64,000 nt of DNA from Gammaproteobacteria bacterium (GCA_026705345.1 JAPPAV010000073.1:22940-86939); one strand, 5' to 3'; shown: positions 1 through 8,327, numbered from the stretch's first letter. Translations and numbers: made by a program. Notes: a model not told the origin generated them from the letters alone.

Positions 1-2
1 CG

Positions 3-410
3 CCCACGAAACCCGATCCTCCGGTCGGCAGCAGTCTCGACAACGGTGGCGTCAACCCGTACTCGAAGCTGAGCAACGAGCAGTTGGTAACCCGGGTTGG
101 AACCTACGGGGATCTCGATCATGACCAGCGGCGCTGGTTCCTCACCGAGCTACGCAAACGAATGTCCGCCAAGGGCGACGCGCCCCAGATCCAGGTCGAC
201 AAGGACGACCGGTTCGGCCGGATTGTGCGCAAGGTCCGGGACGCCGATCAGGGTTCCCGCGAAACGGCGGTTGGAACCTCGCCGGCTGGCGAAGAGAGCG
301 CCGATGCGACAAAGGTGTACGGTACCGGTCTACCGTCCCAAGGCGAGGAAACCGCAGATGTCGCGACACCGGCTCGACAGTCCGAGGATCACTCCGAACC
401 GAGCAGGTAG
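3..410 (+). CDS. C-terminal part of an unrecognised protein
   Basis: The reading frame is open from the left edge to a TAG at 408-410, so the N-terminus lies outside the window; a TTG at 84 is the first start-like codon but the frame is clearly open upstream of it. About 135 residues are visible. They start with a polar stretch, then a charged, probably helical segment (SNEQLVTRVGTYGDLDHDQR onwards) and end in a low-complexity acidic tail rich in E, D, S and T. I recognise no domain. It stops 5 bp before the OmpR-type regulator gene and so is probably the first gene of the same operon. The tail may be disordered. Confidence 0.5.
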   Translation, partial: PTKPDPPVGSSLDNGGVNPYSKLSNEQLVTRVGTYGDLDHDQRRWFLTELRKRMSAKGDAPQIQVDKDDRFGRIVRKVRDADQGSRETAVGTSPAGEESADATKVYGTGLPSQGEETADVATPARQSEDHSEPSR

Positions 411-415
411 CCCCG

Positions 416-1120
416 GTGAGTGACGGCGCAAAGCTGCTCGTCGTCGATGACGATCCCGAGCTTAGGGAACTGATCACAGCCTACCTGAGCAAACAGGGCT
501 ACGAGATCGTTGCCGTCGGCGACGGTGGCGCCATGGACCACGCCTTCGCGGCCGGCGGCGTCGATCTCGTGATCCTCGACTTGATGTTGCCGGGCGAAGA
601 CGGCCTCGACATCGCGAAGAGGCTGAAGCAAACCACCGACGTGCCAATCATCATCGTCTCGGCCCAGGGTGAGGAAATCGACCGAATCGTGGGCCTGGAG
701 GTCGGGGCCGATGACTACATCGGCAAACCGTTCAACCCGCGTGAACTCCTGGCCCGGGTTCGCGCCGTGCTGCGGCGCGTTCGTGGATCCGGAACCGTCG
801 GTCCGTTGGCGCGAGTCGTGGAGTTCGGCGACTTCAGGCTCGACCTCAACGCCCACCTGTTGACGCGGGATGGCACGACGGTGCCACTGACCTCCGGAGA
901 GTTCGACCTGCTGGGCATCTTGGTCCGTCACCCGAACCAAGTCCTCGACCGGGACCGCATCCTGGATCTCCTGACCGGTGCCGAACGGTCTCCCTTCGAC
1001 CGTAGCATCGATGTTCGGATCACGCGCCTGCGCAGCAAGATCGAGCCTGATCCCTCTTCGCCTGTATTCATCCGCACCATTTGGGGCAAAGGCTACATGT
1101 TCTGTCCGGACGTGCTTTGA
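416..1120 (+). CDS. OmpR-family response regulator
   Basis: A two-domain DNA-binding response regulator of 234 aa with a GTG start 5 bp after the preceding gene. The receiver domain (residues 5-120) shows the acidic pair DDD at 11-13, phospho-acceptor Asp55 in LVILDLMLPGEDG, and Lys104 in GKPFNP. The C-terminal winged helix (about 133-232) contains TSGEFDLL and the typical recognition-region sequence DRSIDVRITRLRSKIE. The family binds DNA as dimers after phosphorylation by its partner kinase, here almost surely the overlapping downstream gene. The best overall resemblance is to OmpR of the EnvZ/OmpR pair, but the regulated genes cannot be read from the window. Confidence 0.93.
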   Translation: MSDGAKLLVVDDDPELRELITAYLSKQGYEIVAVGDGGAMDHAFAAGGVDLVILDLMLPGEDGLDIAKRLKQTTDVPIIIVSAQGEEIDRIVGLEVGADDYIGKPFNPRELLARVRAVLRRVRGSGTVGPLARVVEFGDFRLDLNAHLLTRDGTTVPLTSGEFDLLGILVRHPNQVLDRDRILDLLTGAERSPFDRSIDVRITRLRSKIEPDPSSPVFIRTIWGKGYMFCPDVL

Positions 1121-2442
1121 GGGGGATCCGGGACGTTCGCTCGCGACGAAAGTCGCCATCCTCGCTGCTGGCGCGTGCCAACCTGGTCCTTGGCATCTCC
1201 GCCGCGGCAATTGCGCTGACGTCGATCGTCGCCTTGGCGGTGTTCGTCATCCTGCCGATCGAGGACCGTTCCGCCGACGACGAAGCGGGTTTGATCCTGT
1301 TGTCGGCCAAGACCTGGGTGGAACTCGATGCCGCGCGGCGACCTGCCTTCGAGATCGAGATGCTCCAGAACCACGACCTGATCGTCTCCGGCGAGACCCG
1401 TCGCCTGCCCTACGTCGAGGAGGGCAACCGCTACTACGACCTCCTGGCCTCCAAGCTCAGCGAACGCCTCGACGGTCGCGTGAGGCTGATGGAGAGCGAC
1501 GACCTCTTGTGGGCGAACGTGCCCATGGGCGGCTACGTAATGCAGGTCGGGATTTCGCCTCAACGGCAAGACATCGAACCCGTGTACGTGGGGTTCGTCA
1601 TCGTGCTGTTCGGTGCCGTCATCGTGCCGATCACGTCGGGTCTCATCGTTCGCCGCGTCGCCCAACCGCTGACCCGTGCCGCCGAAGCCGTCGAGGCGTT
1701 TAGGGGTACGGAGGGGTTCCAGCCGCTCCCCGAAGAAGGTCCGGAGGAACTCGTGACCTTGGCAGCCAACTTCAATGCCATGGCCAAGAACGTCACCGAA
1801 TTGTTGTCCAATCGCACCACGCTGCTGGCTGGAATCTCTCACGACCTGCGCACGCCGTTGACCCGCATGCGTTTCGCCCTGGAGATGCTCCCCCCCAGCG
1901 TGGACGGGAAACTGGTGGAGCGCTTCGAACGGAACCTGGCAGCCATGGAGGAGCTGATCGCCGACGCCCTGCGGTTTTCGCGCGGTGCCGGCGAGGCTCC
2001 GAGCCAGGTCGATTTTGGAGCCTATCTCGAGGCCGTTCTGCGCGATATGGACGAGAACCTCGAGATCGAGTGGCGCAAGACGCCACGGCAGCCTGTCGAG
2101 ATCGCGACCGGCGCCTTCCAGCGGGTCGTCGCGAACCTGATCCGGAACGCCCAGCAGCACGGGAGAGGCGCACGGTTGGCCGTGGACTACGACGGCGATC
2201 TCATATTCCAAGTGATCGACGACGGCCCCGGGATTCCGCCCGAGGACCGGGAGAAGGTCTTCCGGCCGTTTTATCGCCTAGAGGGTTCGCGTAGCCGTGC
2301 GACGGGCGGAAGCGGCTTGGGCCTCGCCATCGTGGCGCAACTGTGCGAGGCACACGGCTGGCGGATCCGGCTGGACAGTAGCGACAGCGGTGGGACCGTT
2401 GCCGAGGTCACACTACCCCTCTCCGATGACCGAGCAACGTAA
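1117..2442 (+). CDS. EnvZ-like membrane sensor histidine kinase
   Basis: Partner kinase of the OmpR-type regulator. I chose TTG at 1117 because it overlaps the regulator stop by 4 bp (TTGA); a longer frame back to 1081 lies inside the regulator gene. The 441-aa protein has one membrane segment near the N-terminus (SAAAIALTSIVALAVFVIL), a periplasmic region of about 120 residues, a second membrane segment (GFVIVLFGAVIVPITSGLIV), a HAMP domain, a HisKA domain with the phospho-accepting His in GISHDLRTPLTRMR, and an HATPase domain with NLIRNAQQHG, DDGPGIP and GGSGLGLAI. This is the EnvZ architecture. The signal sensed is unknown. The operon ends in the intrinsic terminator at 2577-2613. Confidence 0.9.
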   Translation: MRGIRDVRSRRKSPSSLLARANLVLGISAAAIALTSIVALAVFVILPIEDRSADDEAGLILLSAKTWVELDAARRPAFEIEMLQNHDLIVSGETRRLPYVEEGNRYYDLLASKLSERLDGRVRLMESDDLLWANVPMGGYVMQVGISPQRQDIEPVYVGFVIVLFGAVIVPITSGLIVRRVAQPLTRAAEAVEAFRGTEGFQPLPEEGPEELVTLAANFNAMAKNVTELLSNRTTLLAGISHDLRTPLTRMRFALEMLPPSVDGKLVERFERNLAAMEELIADALRFSRGAGEAPSQVDFGAYLEAVLRDMDENLEIEWRKTPRQPVEIATGAFQRVVANLIRNAQQHGRGARLAVDYDGDLIFQVIDDGPGIPPEDREKVFRPFYRLEGSRSRATGGSGLGLAIVAQLCEAHGWRIRLDSSDSGGTVAEVTLPLSDDRAT

Positions 2443-2576
2443 CAAAATGACACGATCCCGGACCCTTGAGGAAATCAAACCGTAACAAGCCACGGAGTAG
2501 GGTGTCCCCGCGCATCGTCGGATAGCCGATGCGTGGGAACCATCCCGATCCCCTCTCCGGATCTGCGTTCCAACCT

Positions 2577-2613
2577 CCCGGGGCACCTCGCCGAGGGCCC
2601 CGGGAATTTTTTT
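2577..2613 (+). terminator. Rho-independent terminator after the two-component operon
   Basis: A perfect 8-bp stem, CCCGGGGC (2577-2584) with GCCCCGGG (2597-2604), closes a 12-nt loop and is followed by AA and seven T residues (2607-2613). This is a textbook intrinsic terminator on the plus strand, 134 bp after the kinase stop. It occupies the middle of the 303-bp gap 2443-2745; the rest of that gap holds no convincing gene and presumably carries the crotonase promoter. Confidence 0.88.
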
Positions 2614-2745
2614 GTCTCCTACCGGTTGAGCGCGCGCTATCCGATGCTTCCCGGCGCCTCCTCCAACAACCATCATTCGATGGGACCGGCCCTTCCGAGC
2701 CGAATCATGTCAAACTCGCCCTGCCGACCTGGAGGGATTGCCGTT

Positions 2746-3522
2746 GTGAGCTATCGCGAGATTCGATACGAGGCCGAAGGGCCACTTGCGCTGGTGACGA
2801 TCAATCGACCCGAGAAGCACAACGCCATCTCGCTCGCCACCCTACGCGAGCTACAGCAGGCCGTCGACGACGCTGCCGCGAACGACAACGTCAAGGTCAT
2901 CGCAATCACCGGGGCGGGCGGGCGCTCCTTCGCATCGGGCTCGGATCTTTCGGAGGTCCTCGACCGCGACCTTCACAAGGCCCTCGAACCGATCGTTCAG
3001 GGGTTGGCGGAACAACTCGAGCGGACACCCAAGCCAACCATCGCCGCCATCGACGGCTTTTGCATGGGTGGAGGGCTGGAGGTCGCATTGGGCTGCGATC
3101 TTCGGATAGCGACCTCGAGATCCCAGTTCGCCACCCCCGAAGGCAAATTGGGCATCATTCCCGGCGGCGGAGCCACCGCGCGACTACCCAGATTGATCGG
3201 CCGGGCCTGGGCGATGGAGATGATGCTGATGGGTGAGGCAATCGACGCGAAGACGGCTTTGTCCATCGGCCTCGTAACGCGTCTCGTCGAACCCGAAGAG
3301 CTGCTTGTGCAAGTACGGCGTATGTCGGACCACCTCGCGAGTTTCGCGCCGTTCGTGCCGCGCACGATGAAGGCCATGGTGCACTTCGGAATGGAGGCGA
3401 GTATGGCCGGTGCGCTGATGTTCGAGAAGTACGCGCAAGGTGCGCTCGTGCAGACCGAGGACAAGCACGAAGGCATCACGGCGTTTCTCGGCAAACGCAA
3501 GCCGGTGTTCAAGGGTCGTTGA
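2746..3522 (+). CDS. Enoyl-CoA hydratase/isomerase (crotonase) family protein
   Basis: A 258-aa crotonase-fold enzyme that probably hydrates or isomerises an enoyl-CoA. I chose GTG 2746 because GGAGGG lies at 2731-2736 and family homology begins here (SYREIRYEAEGPLALVTINR); the frame is open further upstream but that part crosses the terminator. Visible features are the CoA-binding segment RPEKHNAI, the oxyanion-hole segment GGRSFASGSDL, MGGGLEVALGCD with the first catalytic Glu, and ATPEGKLGIIPGGGATARL with the second Glu. Both catalytic glutamates are kept, which fits hydratase activity. Its 3' end overlaps the converging FixJ-like gene by 14 bp. Confidence 0.9.
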   Translation: MSYREIRYEAEGPLALVTINRPEKHNAISLATLRELQQAVDDAAANDNVKVIAITGAGGRSFASGSDLSEVLDRDLHKALEPIVQGLAEQLERTPKPTIAAIDGFCMGGGLEVALGCDLRIATSRSQFATPEGKLGIIPGGGATARLPRLIGRAWAMEMMLMGEAIDAKTALSIGLVTRLVEPEELLVQVRRMSDHLASFAPFVPRTMKAMVHFGMEASMAGALMFEKYAQGALVQTEDKHEGITAFLGKRKPVFKGR

Positions 3523-4167
3523 CAGTATTCCACCGGGCGTCGAGCGAGACCTTCATCCGCACGAGTTCGGCCAGATTATTCGCCTTCATCTTCTTCATGA
3601 CCCGGCTTCGGTGGATCTCCACGGTGCGTTCACTGATGCCGAGGTCGATGGCGATCGCCTTGTTTGCTTGGCCGGTCGCCACCCGCTCGAAGACCTCCGA
3701 CTCCCGTGGCGACAGGGTGGCGGTACGAGCACGAAGCTCCGCAAGCCGGCGGCGCCGCTCGCGCCGGGCGACGTCCGCGTCAAGCGCCGAGGCGATCCGG
3801 TCGCGCAGCACTTTGCCCTCCGCCGGCAACGAAAGGAAATCCGTCGCCCCGCTTTCATCGCGCGCACCGCCGTGGGTATGTCGCCATAGCGGGAGATGAA
3901 CACGATCGGCAGATCCATGCCCCTTCGGATCAGCGCTTCCTGCAGCTCCAGCCCGTCCATTCCCGGCATCCGGATATCCAATACCAAACAGCCGCCGACG
4001 TCCCGCTCGACGTTGCCCAGCGCGTCGAGAAACGCCTGGGCGCTCGGATACGTTCGGCAGGCGATGCCGGCGTTGTGCATCAACGCGGACACCGCATCCC
4101 TCATGGCGTGATCGTCGTCCACCACGAATACCGTGGGGTCGGTGGTCTTTGTTTCGGATACGCTCAT
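3509..4167 (-). pseudogene. FixJ/NarL-type response regulator, frameshifted
   Basis: A LuxR-type response regulator split over two frames. From ATG 4167 the receiver domain reads normally: VDDDH, phospho-acceptor Asp64 in LVLDIRMPGMDG, then IPTAVRAMKAG. At that point the frame runs into unrelated residues. The rest of the receiver and the whole LuxR-type helix-turn-helix (LSPRESEVFERVATGQANKA, then GISERTVEIHRSRVMKKM) continue in another frame. Adding one G to the four-G run (CCCC on the plus strand, 3847-3850) restores an uninterrupted protein of about 219 aa. Either the gene is inactivated or the assembly lost one base in a homopolymer. It follows the kinase gene by 7 bp, a FixL/FixJ-like arrangement. 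Confidence 0.8.
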
Positions 4168-4174
4168 CGGTGGT

Positions 4175-5299
4175 TCAAGCCGGCAAAGTGAAAGCGAAGT
4201 TCGCGCCGATCGTCTGGCCGTCGTTGTCCACGACATTCTCGCCTTGGAGGCTGCCTCCGTGGTTGAGAACGATGGTCCGACTAATGGCCAGTCCGATGCC
4301 CAAGCTGTCCTTCTTGCTCGACTGGAACGGCTCGAAGATGTCGTCGGCGGTTTGTGCATCGATGCCTTTGCCGCCGTCCTGCACCGCGACATGGACTGTA
4401 CCGCCATCGGCCCAGGTCGCCACCCGAATCGTCCGGCCGTTCCGGCACTCGATTTCCGCCATGGCCTCGATGGCATTGCAGAAAAGGTTCCGGAGAACCT
4501 GCTGAATCTGAACCGGATCGCAGCGCAGCGTCGGCAGATCCGCACCGGGGGAGAACTCGATCATCACTCCCTGCGGGAACGCATCGGTACGGGCCAGCTC
4601 CACCATTTCCGAAACCAGCGTGTTCACGTCGGCCGTCTCGAAACTAAGCTCGACACCTTGGAACAGACGCCGTACCCGTTCCACCGCCAGACCCGCTCGC
4701 CGGGTCTGCTGGATGATGTTCTCCAACGCCGAGACGAGCTTCGGCCCCGTAGAACCCGCCTCCACGAGTTCCTGGGCCACCTGGGCGTACACGGCGAGGG
4801 CGGAAAGTGGCTGGTTCATTTCATGGGCGACGGCGGCCGTCATTTCCGCCATAGCACCCAATCGTTCCGCCCGTACCAGGCGGTCGCGCAGTTCCCGAGC
4901 TTCGACTTCGGCGGATGCGTCATGCAGAACCGCCGCGAAACAGCGGCCCGCCGGCGAGTCGAACTCGTTGACAACCAAGTAGATCGGCACCAGCTCACCG
5001 TCCCGGCGACGGGCTTCCAACTCCCGACCGACACCGATGATGCGCCTGTCGCCCGTCTCGAGATAACGTTTGATATATCGCGGGTGCTGGGATCGGTGCG
5101 GTTCGGGCATCAGCAGACCGATCGGTTGGCCGAGCGCCTCGGCTTCGGAATACCCGAACAGGCGTTGTGCGGCGAGATTGAAGGATCGAATGGTGCCCCG
5201 CTCGTCGGCCACAACGATGCCGTCCAAAGCGCTATCCATGATCGCCTTGGCAATCGTCGACGTTGGAGACTCGCCATCGTCGGTGGCTGGTTCGTTCAC
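4175..5299 (-). CDS. PAS-domain sensor histidine kinase (FixL-like)
   Basis: A soluble kinase with one PAS domain (starting near MDSALDGIVVADERGTIRSF), a HisKA domain with the phospho-His in AAVAHEMNQPLSALAVYAQV, and an HATPase domain with NLFCNAIEAMAEIE, VQDGGKGID and SLGIGLAISRTIV. No membrane segment is seen, so sensing is probably cytoplasmic through PAS. It lies 7 bp upstream of the FixJ-like gene. The start is unsure: ATG 5239 has an AAGG at good distance; GTG 5299 lies in the second arm of a long inverted repeat; the frame is open to ATG 5458, but that upstream part does not look like protein. Heme-binding residues of true FixL cannot be confirmed, so the ligand is unknown. Confidence 0.85.
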   Translation of the reverse strand: MNEPATDDGESPTSTIAKAIMDSALDGIVVADERGTIRSFNLAAQRLFGYSEAEALGQPIGLLMPEPHRSQHPRYIKRYLETGDRRIIGVGRELEARRRDGELVPIYLVVNEFDSPAGRCFAAVLHDASAEVEARELRDRLVRAERLGAMAEMTAAVAHEMNQPLSALAVYAQVAQELVEAGSTGPKLVSALENIIQQTRRAGLAVERVRRLFQGVELSFETADVNTLVSEMVELARTDAFPQGVMIEFSPGADLPTLRCDPVQIQQVLRNLFCNAIEAMAEIECRNGRTIRVATWADGGTVHVAVQDGGKGIDAQTADDIFEPFQSSKKDSLGIGLAISRTIVLNHGGSLQGENVVDNDGQTIGANFAFTLPA

Positions 5300-5358
5300 T
5301 TGTGTCCGGTGGTCAAAGACTCCAACAAACCGTCCACCTCGCCAGCCGGACACAAGTG
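5297..5358. repeat. 13-bp perfect inverted repeat at the sensor-kinase start
   Basis: CACTTGTGTCCGG (5297-5309) is matched exactly by its reverse complement CCGGACACAAGTG (5346-5358), with 36 bp between. It sits at the 5' end of the FixL-like gene, around or just upstream of the candidate starts. It could be a two-site operator or a leader-RNA hairpin that controls initiation. No T tract follows, so it is not an ordinary terminator. Confidence 0.6.
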
Positions 5359-5626
5359 TCCGCGTGCAGGACCGTATGGCTTCCTCGTCATTGCAGCGAC
5401 GAAGCGAAGGGTTGCATATAAGGGATTCCCGAAATAGTGCACGCGCGGGTGTTCGCACAACCCCAATACAGCGCTGATGTTTGGCGATTCAAGCGGCTGG
5501 CGTTGAACGAGGCTGCTTGTCGCCCACGACGGTCTTACCCGGAGGATGCGTCTTTGCTAAGTTAGTCCGGTGCCCAAGAGGCCGTGGGACTTGCCAAGTA
5601 GGCAGCCGGTGCTGGCTGCAGGTCGA

Positions 5627-5643
5627 CCGGCCCGACGGGCCGG
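5627..5643. promoter_or_regulatory. GC hairpin in the leader of the MaoC operon
   Basis: CCGGCCC (5627-5633), loop GAC, GGGCCGG (5637-5643) can form a 7-bp stem about 28 bp before the MaoC start codon. No T run follows. It may be a leader structure or a small operator; the rest of the divergent spacer 5459-5671 shows no gene. Confidence 0.3.
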
Positions 5644-5671
5644 CGTGGCGGAACACATTTGAGGGGAAATA

Positions 5672-6190
5672 ATGGCTGTAGAGAAATTTCCGGTGGAGGC
5701 GAGTCACATCATGATGTTCGCCCGTTCCATCGGGGACGGCAATCCGATCTACTACGACGACGAATATGCCAAGAGCACCGAGCCTGGCGGCGTCATTGCA
5801 CCGCCGACCTTCGCCCAGGCAAGCGCCCAGTTCGATCCGAACCACGGCCTTCGGCCGAAGATCGACGGCGACGGCTGGCACGGCTCCGGCGGTGCCCCAA
5901 GCGGCGCCAAGCCGCGCGGCGAGCGCAAGGCCGGTGGCGGCGGTGGCGGTGGCGGCGGTGGCGGCGGACTGCACGCCGAGCAACGCTTCATCTATCACCG
6001 TCACATGAAACCGGGCGACATCCTCTCGTCGACGTCGAAACCCGGCAAGACGTGGGAGAAGCAAGGTCGCCGGTCCGGCAAGCTGGTTTTCAGCGAGTCG
6101 GTCACCGAATACCGGGACTCAAACGGCGAACTGGTGGTTACCGCGACCAGCGTAGGCGTCCGAACGGAACGCCCCGTGGATCAGGGTTGA
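5672..6190 (+). CDS. MaoC-like dehydratase, non-catalytic N-type subunit
   Basis: A 172-aa hot-dog-fold protein of the MaoC N-terminal type, with GAGGGG upstream of ATG 5672. The hydratase-2 motif is degenerate: SIGDGNPIYYDDEYA keeps Asp and Asn-Pro but has Tyr where the catalytic His should be, followed by GGVIAPPTFAQAS. Such subunits usually bind the acyl chain and pair with a catalytic MaoC subunit, which is the next gene, 11 bp downstream. A segment of about 33 residues, including 12 consecutive glycines, interrupts the fold between GDGWHG and LHAEQRF; related subunits often have a loop here. Likely role: the structural half of a heterodimeric (R)-3-hydroxyacyl-CoA or related hydratase. 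Confidence 0.82.
   Translation: MAVEKFPVEASHIMMFARSIGDGNPIYYDDEYAKSTEPGGVIAPPTFAQASAQFDPNHGLRPKIDGDGWHGSGGAPSGAKPRGERKAGGGGGGGGGGGGLHAEQRFIYHRHMKPGDILSSTSKPGKTWEKQGRRSGKLVFSESVTEYRDSNGELVVTATSVGVRTERPVDQG
5933..5968 (+). repeat. GGY-codon tract encoding 12 glycines
   Basis: Twelve consecutive Gly codons (GGT, GGC and one final GGA) form a near-trinucleotide repeat inside the MaoC N-type subunit gene. Such tracts expand and contract easily in multiples of three without breaking the frame, so this loop may vary in length between strains. Confidence 0.8.
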
Positions 6191-6201
6191 GAGGGCAAAC
6201 G

Positions 6202-6609
6202 ATGTCATTGAAAGCAAGTGAACTCAGCGTCGGTGATACCCACGCGGAACGTCTGGTCGAAGACTTGAAGCGCACCCAAATCGTCATGTACGCGGGCGCA
6301 TCCGGCGACTACAACCCCGTTCACACGGACGAGGTCTTCACCACCGAAGTGGCGGGCTACCCGAGTGTCTTCGCGCACGGCATGCTGACCATGGGCATGA
6401 CCGGGAAGATGCTGACGAACTACGTCGGCGACGGACGTCTGACCGAGTACGGTGTTCGTTTTACGAACCAGGTGTTCCCCGGCGACACGCTCACCGCGAC
6501 GGCCACCGTGGCAGCGGTAACCGACGGCATCGTGGCGCTCGAGGTGTCTACCGTGAATCAAGACGGGTTGGAGGTGCTCAAAGGGACGGCCAAGGCTCGC
6601 GTCGACTGA
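6202..6609 (+). CDS. MaoC-like (R)-specific enoyl-CoA hydratase, catalytic subunit
   Basis: A 135-aa single hot-dog domain. The hydratase-2 motif is complete: GASGDYNPVHTDEVF holds the catalytic Asp and His, followed by VFAHGMLTMGMTGKML. ATG 6202 is preceded by GAGAGGG and lies 11 bp after the non-catalytic subunit; the frame extends far upstream only because it runs through that gene. The family hydrates trans-2-enoyl-CoA or dehydrates (R)-3-hydroxyacyl-CoA. Together with the preceding gene it probably forms a heterodimer. The substrate cannot be told from sequence. Confidence 0.87.
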   Translation: MSLKASELSVGDTHAERLVEDLKRTQIVMYAGASGDYNPVHTDEVFTTEVAGYPSVFAHGMLTMGMTGKMLTNYVGDGRLTEYGVRFTNQVFPGDTLTATATVAAVTDGIVALEVSTVNQDGLEVLKGTAKARVD

Positions 6610-6632
6610 AAGAACGTCGGCTTGCTGAACAA

Positions 6633-6659
6633 CGGGACGGGACAAGCCCGTCCCCTACG
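6633..6659 (-). repeat. GTAGGGGAC repeat copy 1, overlapping the esterase stop codon
   Basis: Read on the minus strand this is GTAGGGGACGGGCTTGTC followed by CCGTCCCG: two GC-rich arms around a short centre. It matches the copy at 13569-13594 exactly over 26 bp in opposite orientation. Its TAG at 6657-6655 is the stop codon of the esterase gene. Confidence 0.75.
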
Positions 6660-7578
6660 CAGCATTGAACGCGCCGCGCAACGCGGCACACGCATCCGAC
6701 ATCGCCTCGCGGGTGGCGATGATCGTGCGGGTATGTGCGAAGAAGCCGTGGATGAAACCGTCGTAACGGACGAAACGGGCGTCGACACCGGCATTTGCCA
6801 AGGCGCGCGCATAGTCCTCGCCCTCGTCCCGCAGCGGGTCGTACTCGGCGGTCATCACCAATGCCGGCGGCAGCCTCGACAAATCGTCCGCCAATAGCGG
6901 GGACGCATAGGGATGCCGACGATCATTTCGTGTCGGCGCGTAGTGATCCCAGAACCAATGCATCGCCTCCGCCGTCAGCAGGTAGCCCTCGGCATTGTCG
7001 CGATAGGACGCCCTGTCGAAGTTGACGCCATCCGTCACCGGGTAGACCAACAGTTGGAACGCTATCGGCGGCCCGCCGCGGTCTCTCGCCATCTGGGCGA
7101 CCACGGCCGCCAGATTGCCGCCCGCGCTGTCGCCGGCCACCGCCAACGAGCCTGGATCTCCATCGTGGACGCCCGCGTGCTCGGCCGCCCACAGCGTCGC
7201 CGAATAGCAGTCTTCCGCGGCAGCCGGGAATCGATGTTCGGGAGCAAGCCGATAGTCGACCGAAACGACGACCACGCCGGCACCCCGGCAGATCTCCCGG
7301 CTTTGGCTGTCCGCCGTTGCGAGATCGCCGATCACCCAGCCGCCGCCGTGGAACATCATGACCACCGGAAACGGGCCGTCGCCGTCGGGACGATAGACCC
7401 GCGCGGGAACTCCGCCGGCGCTGATATCCGTCACGGCAGCCACTTCGATCTCCGGTGCTGCCACCTGCATGGCTCGGAACATTTCGCGCCCCGCTTCCAC
7501 GGGAACCTCCGCCAACGACGGCCCGCCAAGGGCGGCGAGTTGACGCAGCATGTCGTCGTAGCCCGGATCGAGCGGCAT
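6655..7578 (-). CDS. Alpha/beta hydrolase, hormone-sensitive-lipase (type IV) esterase
   Basis: A 307-aa esterase. The oxyanion-hole motif HGGGWVIGD and the nucleophile motif GDSAGGN identify the HSL/type IV family; YRLAPEHRFPAA, the Asp region EYDPLRDEGEDYA and the His region YDGFIHGFF complete the triad. I chose ATG 7578 (PLDPGYDDML); the frame is open to 7719, but that extension has no family character. The family hydrolyses short- to medium-chain carboxylic esters in the cytoplasm. The stop codon is provided by an intergenic repeat. It runs divergently from the ClpP-like gene. Confidence 0.9.
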   Translation of the reverse strand: MPLDPGYDDMLRQLAALGGPSLAEVPVEAGREMFRAMQVAAPEIEVAAVTDISAGGVPARVYRPDGDGPFPVVMMFHGGGWVIGDLATADSQSREICRGAGVVVVSVDYRLAPEHRFPAAAEDCYSATLWAAEHAGVHDGDPGSLAVAGDSAGGNLAAVVAQMARDRGGPPIAFQLLVYPVTDGVNFDRASYRDNAEGYLLTAEAMHWFWDHYAPTRNDRRHPYASPLLADDLSRLPPALVMTAEYDPLRDEGEDYARALANAGVDARFVRYDGFIHGFFAHTRTIIATREAMSDACAALRGAFNAA

Positions 7579-7727
7579 GGTTCGAACTCCCGATGTCACA
7601 ACCAACGCGACAAGCCTATCAAGGCCGGTCGATCGGCGTGCCCATCGCATGCCGATTCGGCTTGCGCCTTGATGCCCTCCACCCGATTTCCGGTAACATG
7701 GCCCGCTTTCTTGTGACAAGGACAGCC

Positions 7728-8327
7728 ATGGGCGACGACCCTGCCGACGGCGCGAAGGAAGCCGCCGAAGCGGCCCGGCAATTCGCGTTCCTCGAAAACA
7801 CGCTGCTCAAGAACCGGACGCTGACGATCTTCGGCGAGATCAACAAGGACGTTGCCCAGCGTACTACGGAGAAGCTCCTCGCGCTGTCCTTCGAAAGCGA
7901 GGATCCCATCACCGTCTTCATCGGCTCGCCGGGCGGACACGTGGAGTCCGGGGACACCGTTTTCGACATGATCCGCTTCATCAAACCGACGGTCCGCACG
8001 GTGGGCACGGGCTGGGTCGGCAGCATCGCCACGCACATATACCTTGCCACGCCTCGCGAGAACCGTTTCGCCCTTCCAAACACGCGTTTCCTGATACACC
8101 AGCCCGCCGGCGGTTTCGGTGGCGATGCCTCGGACATCGAGATCCAGGCCCGCGAGATCGTGAAGACGAGGGAGCGAATCAACCAGATCATCGCCGACGA
8201 AACCGGGCAGCCGGTGGAACGTGTCGCGAAAGACGTCGACCGCGACTACTGGATGAGCGTCGACGAGTCCGTCGACTACGGCCTGGTCGGTTCCATCATC
8301 ACGTCGGCGACCGATTTGCCAGGATGA
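7728..8327 (+). CDS. ClpP-like serine protease subunit
   Basis: A 199-aa ClpP/crotonase-fold peptidase. AAGGA at 7718-7722 supports ATG 7728; an in-frame ATG at 7698 is an alternative. Visible motifs: FIGSPGGHVESGD, the nucleophile region GTGWVGSIATHIYLA (Ser in GSIA, where classic ClpP has AASM), His in NTRFLIHQPAGG, and Asp in KDVDRDYWMS. The triad is therefore intact, but the residues around the serine are atypical. No clpX or clpA lies nearby, so the partner unfoldase is unknown. It overlaps the next hydrolase gene by 4 bp, suggesting translational coupling. Confidence 0.85.
   Translation: MGDDPADGAKEAAEAARQFAFLENTLLKNRTLTIFGEINKDVAQRTTEKLLALSFESEDPITVFIGSPGGHVESGDTVFDMIRFIKPTVRTVGTGWVGSIATHIYLATPRENRFALPNTRFLIHQPAGGFGGDASDIEIQAREIVKTRERINQIIADETGQPVERVAKDVDRDYWMSVDESVDYGLVGSIITSATDLPG

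Noticed and set aside
2533..2745. N-terminal extension of the crotonase back to 2533
   Set aside because: The extension runs through the intrinsic terminator and has no family similarity, whereas GTG 2746 has a good ribosome site and starts at the family's first strand.
4133..5437. 434-codon plus-strand frame opposite the FixL-like kinase
   Set aside because: Antisense to a kinase with intact HisKA and HATPase motifs; no protein family features.
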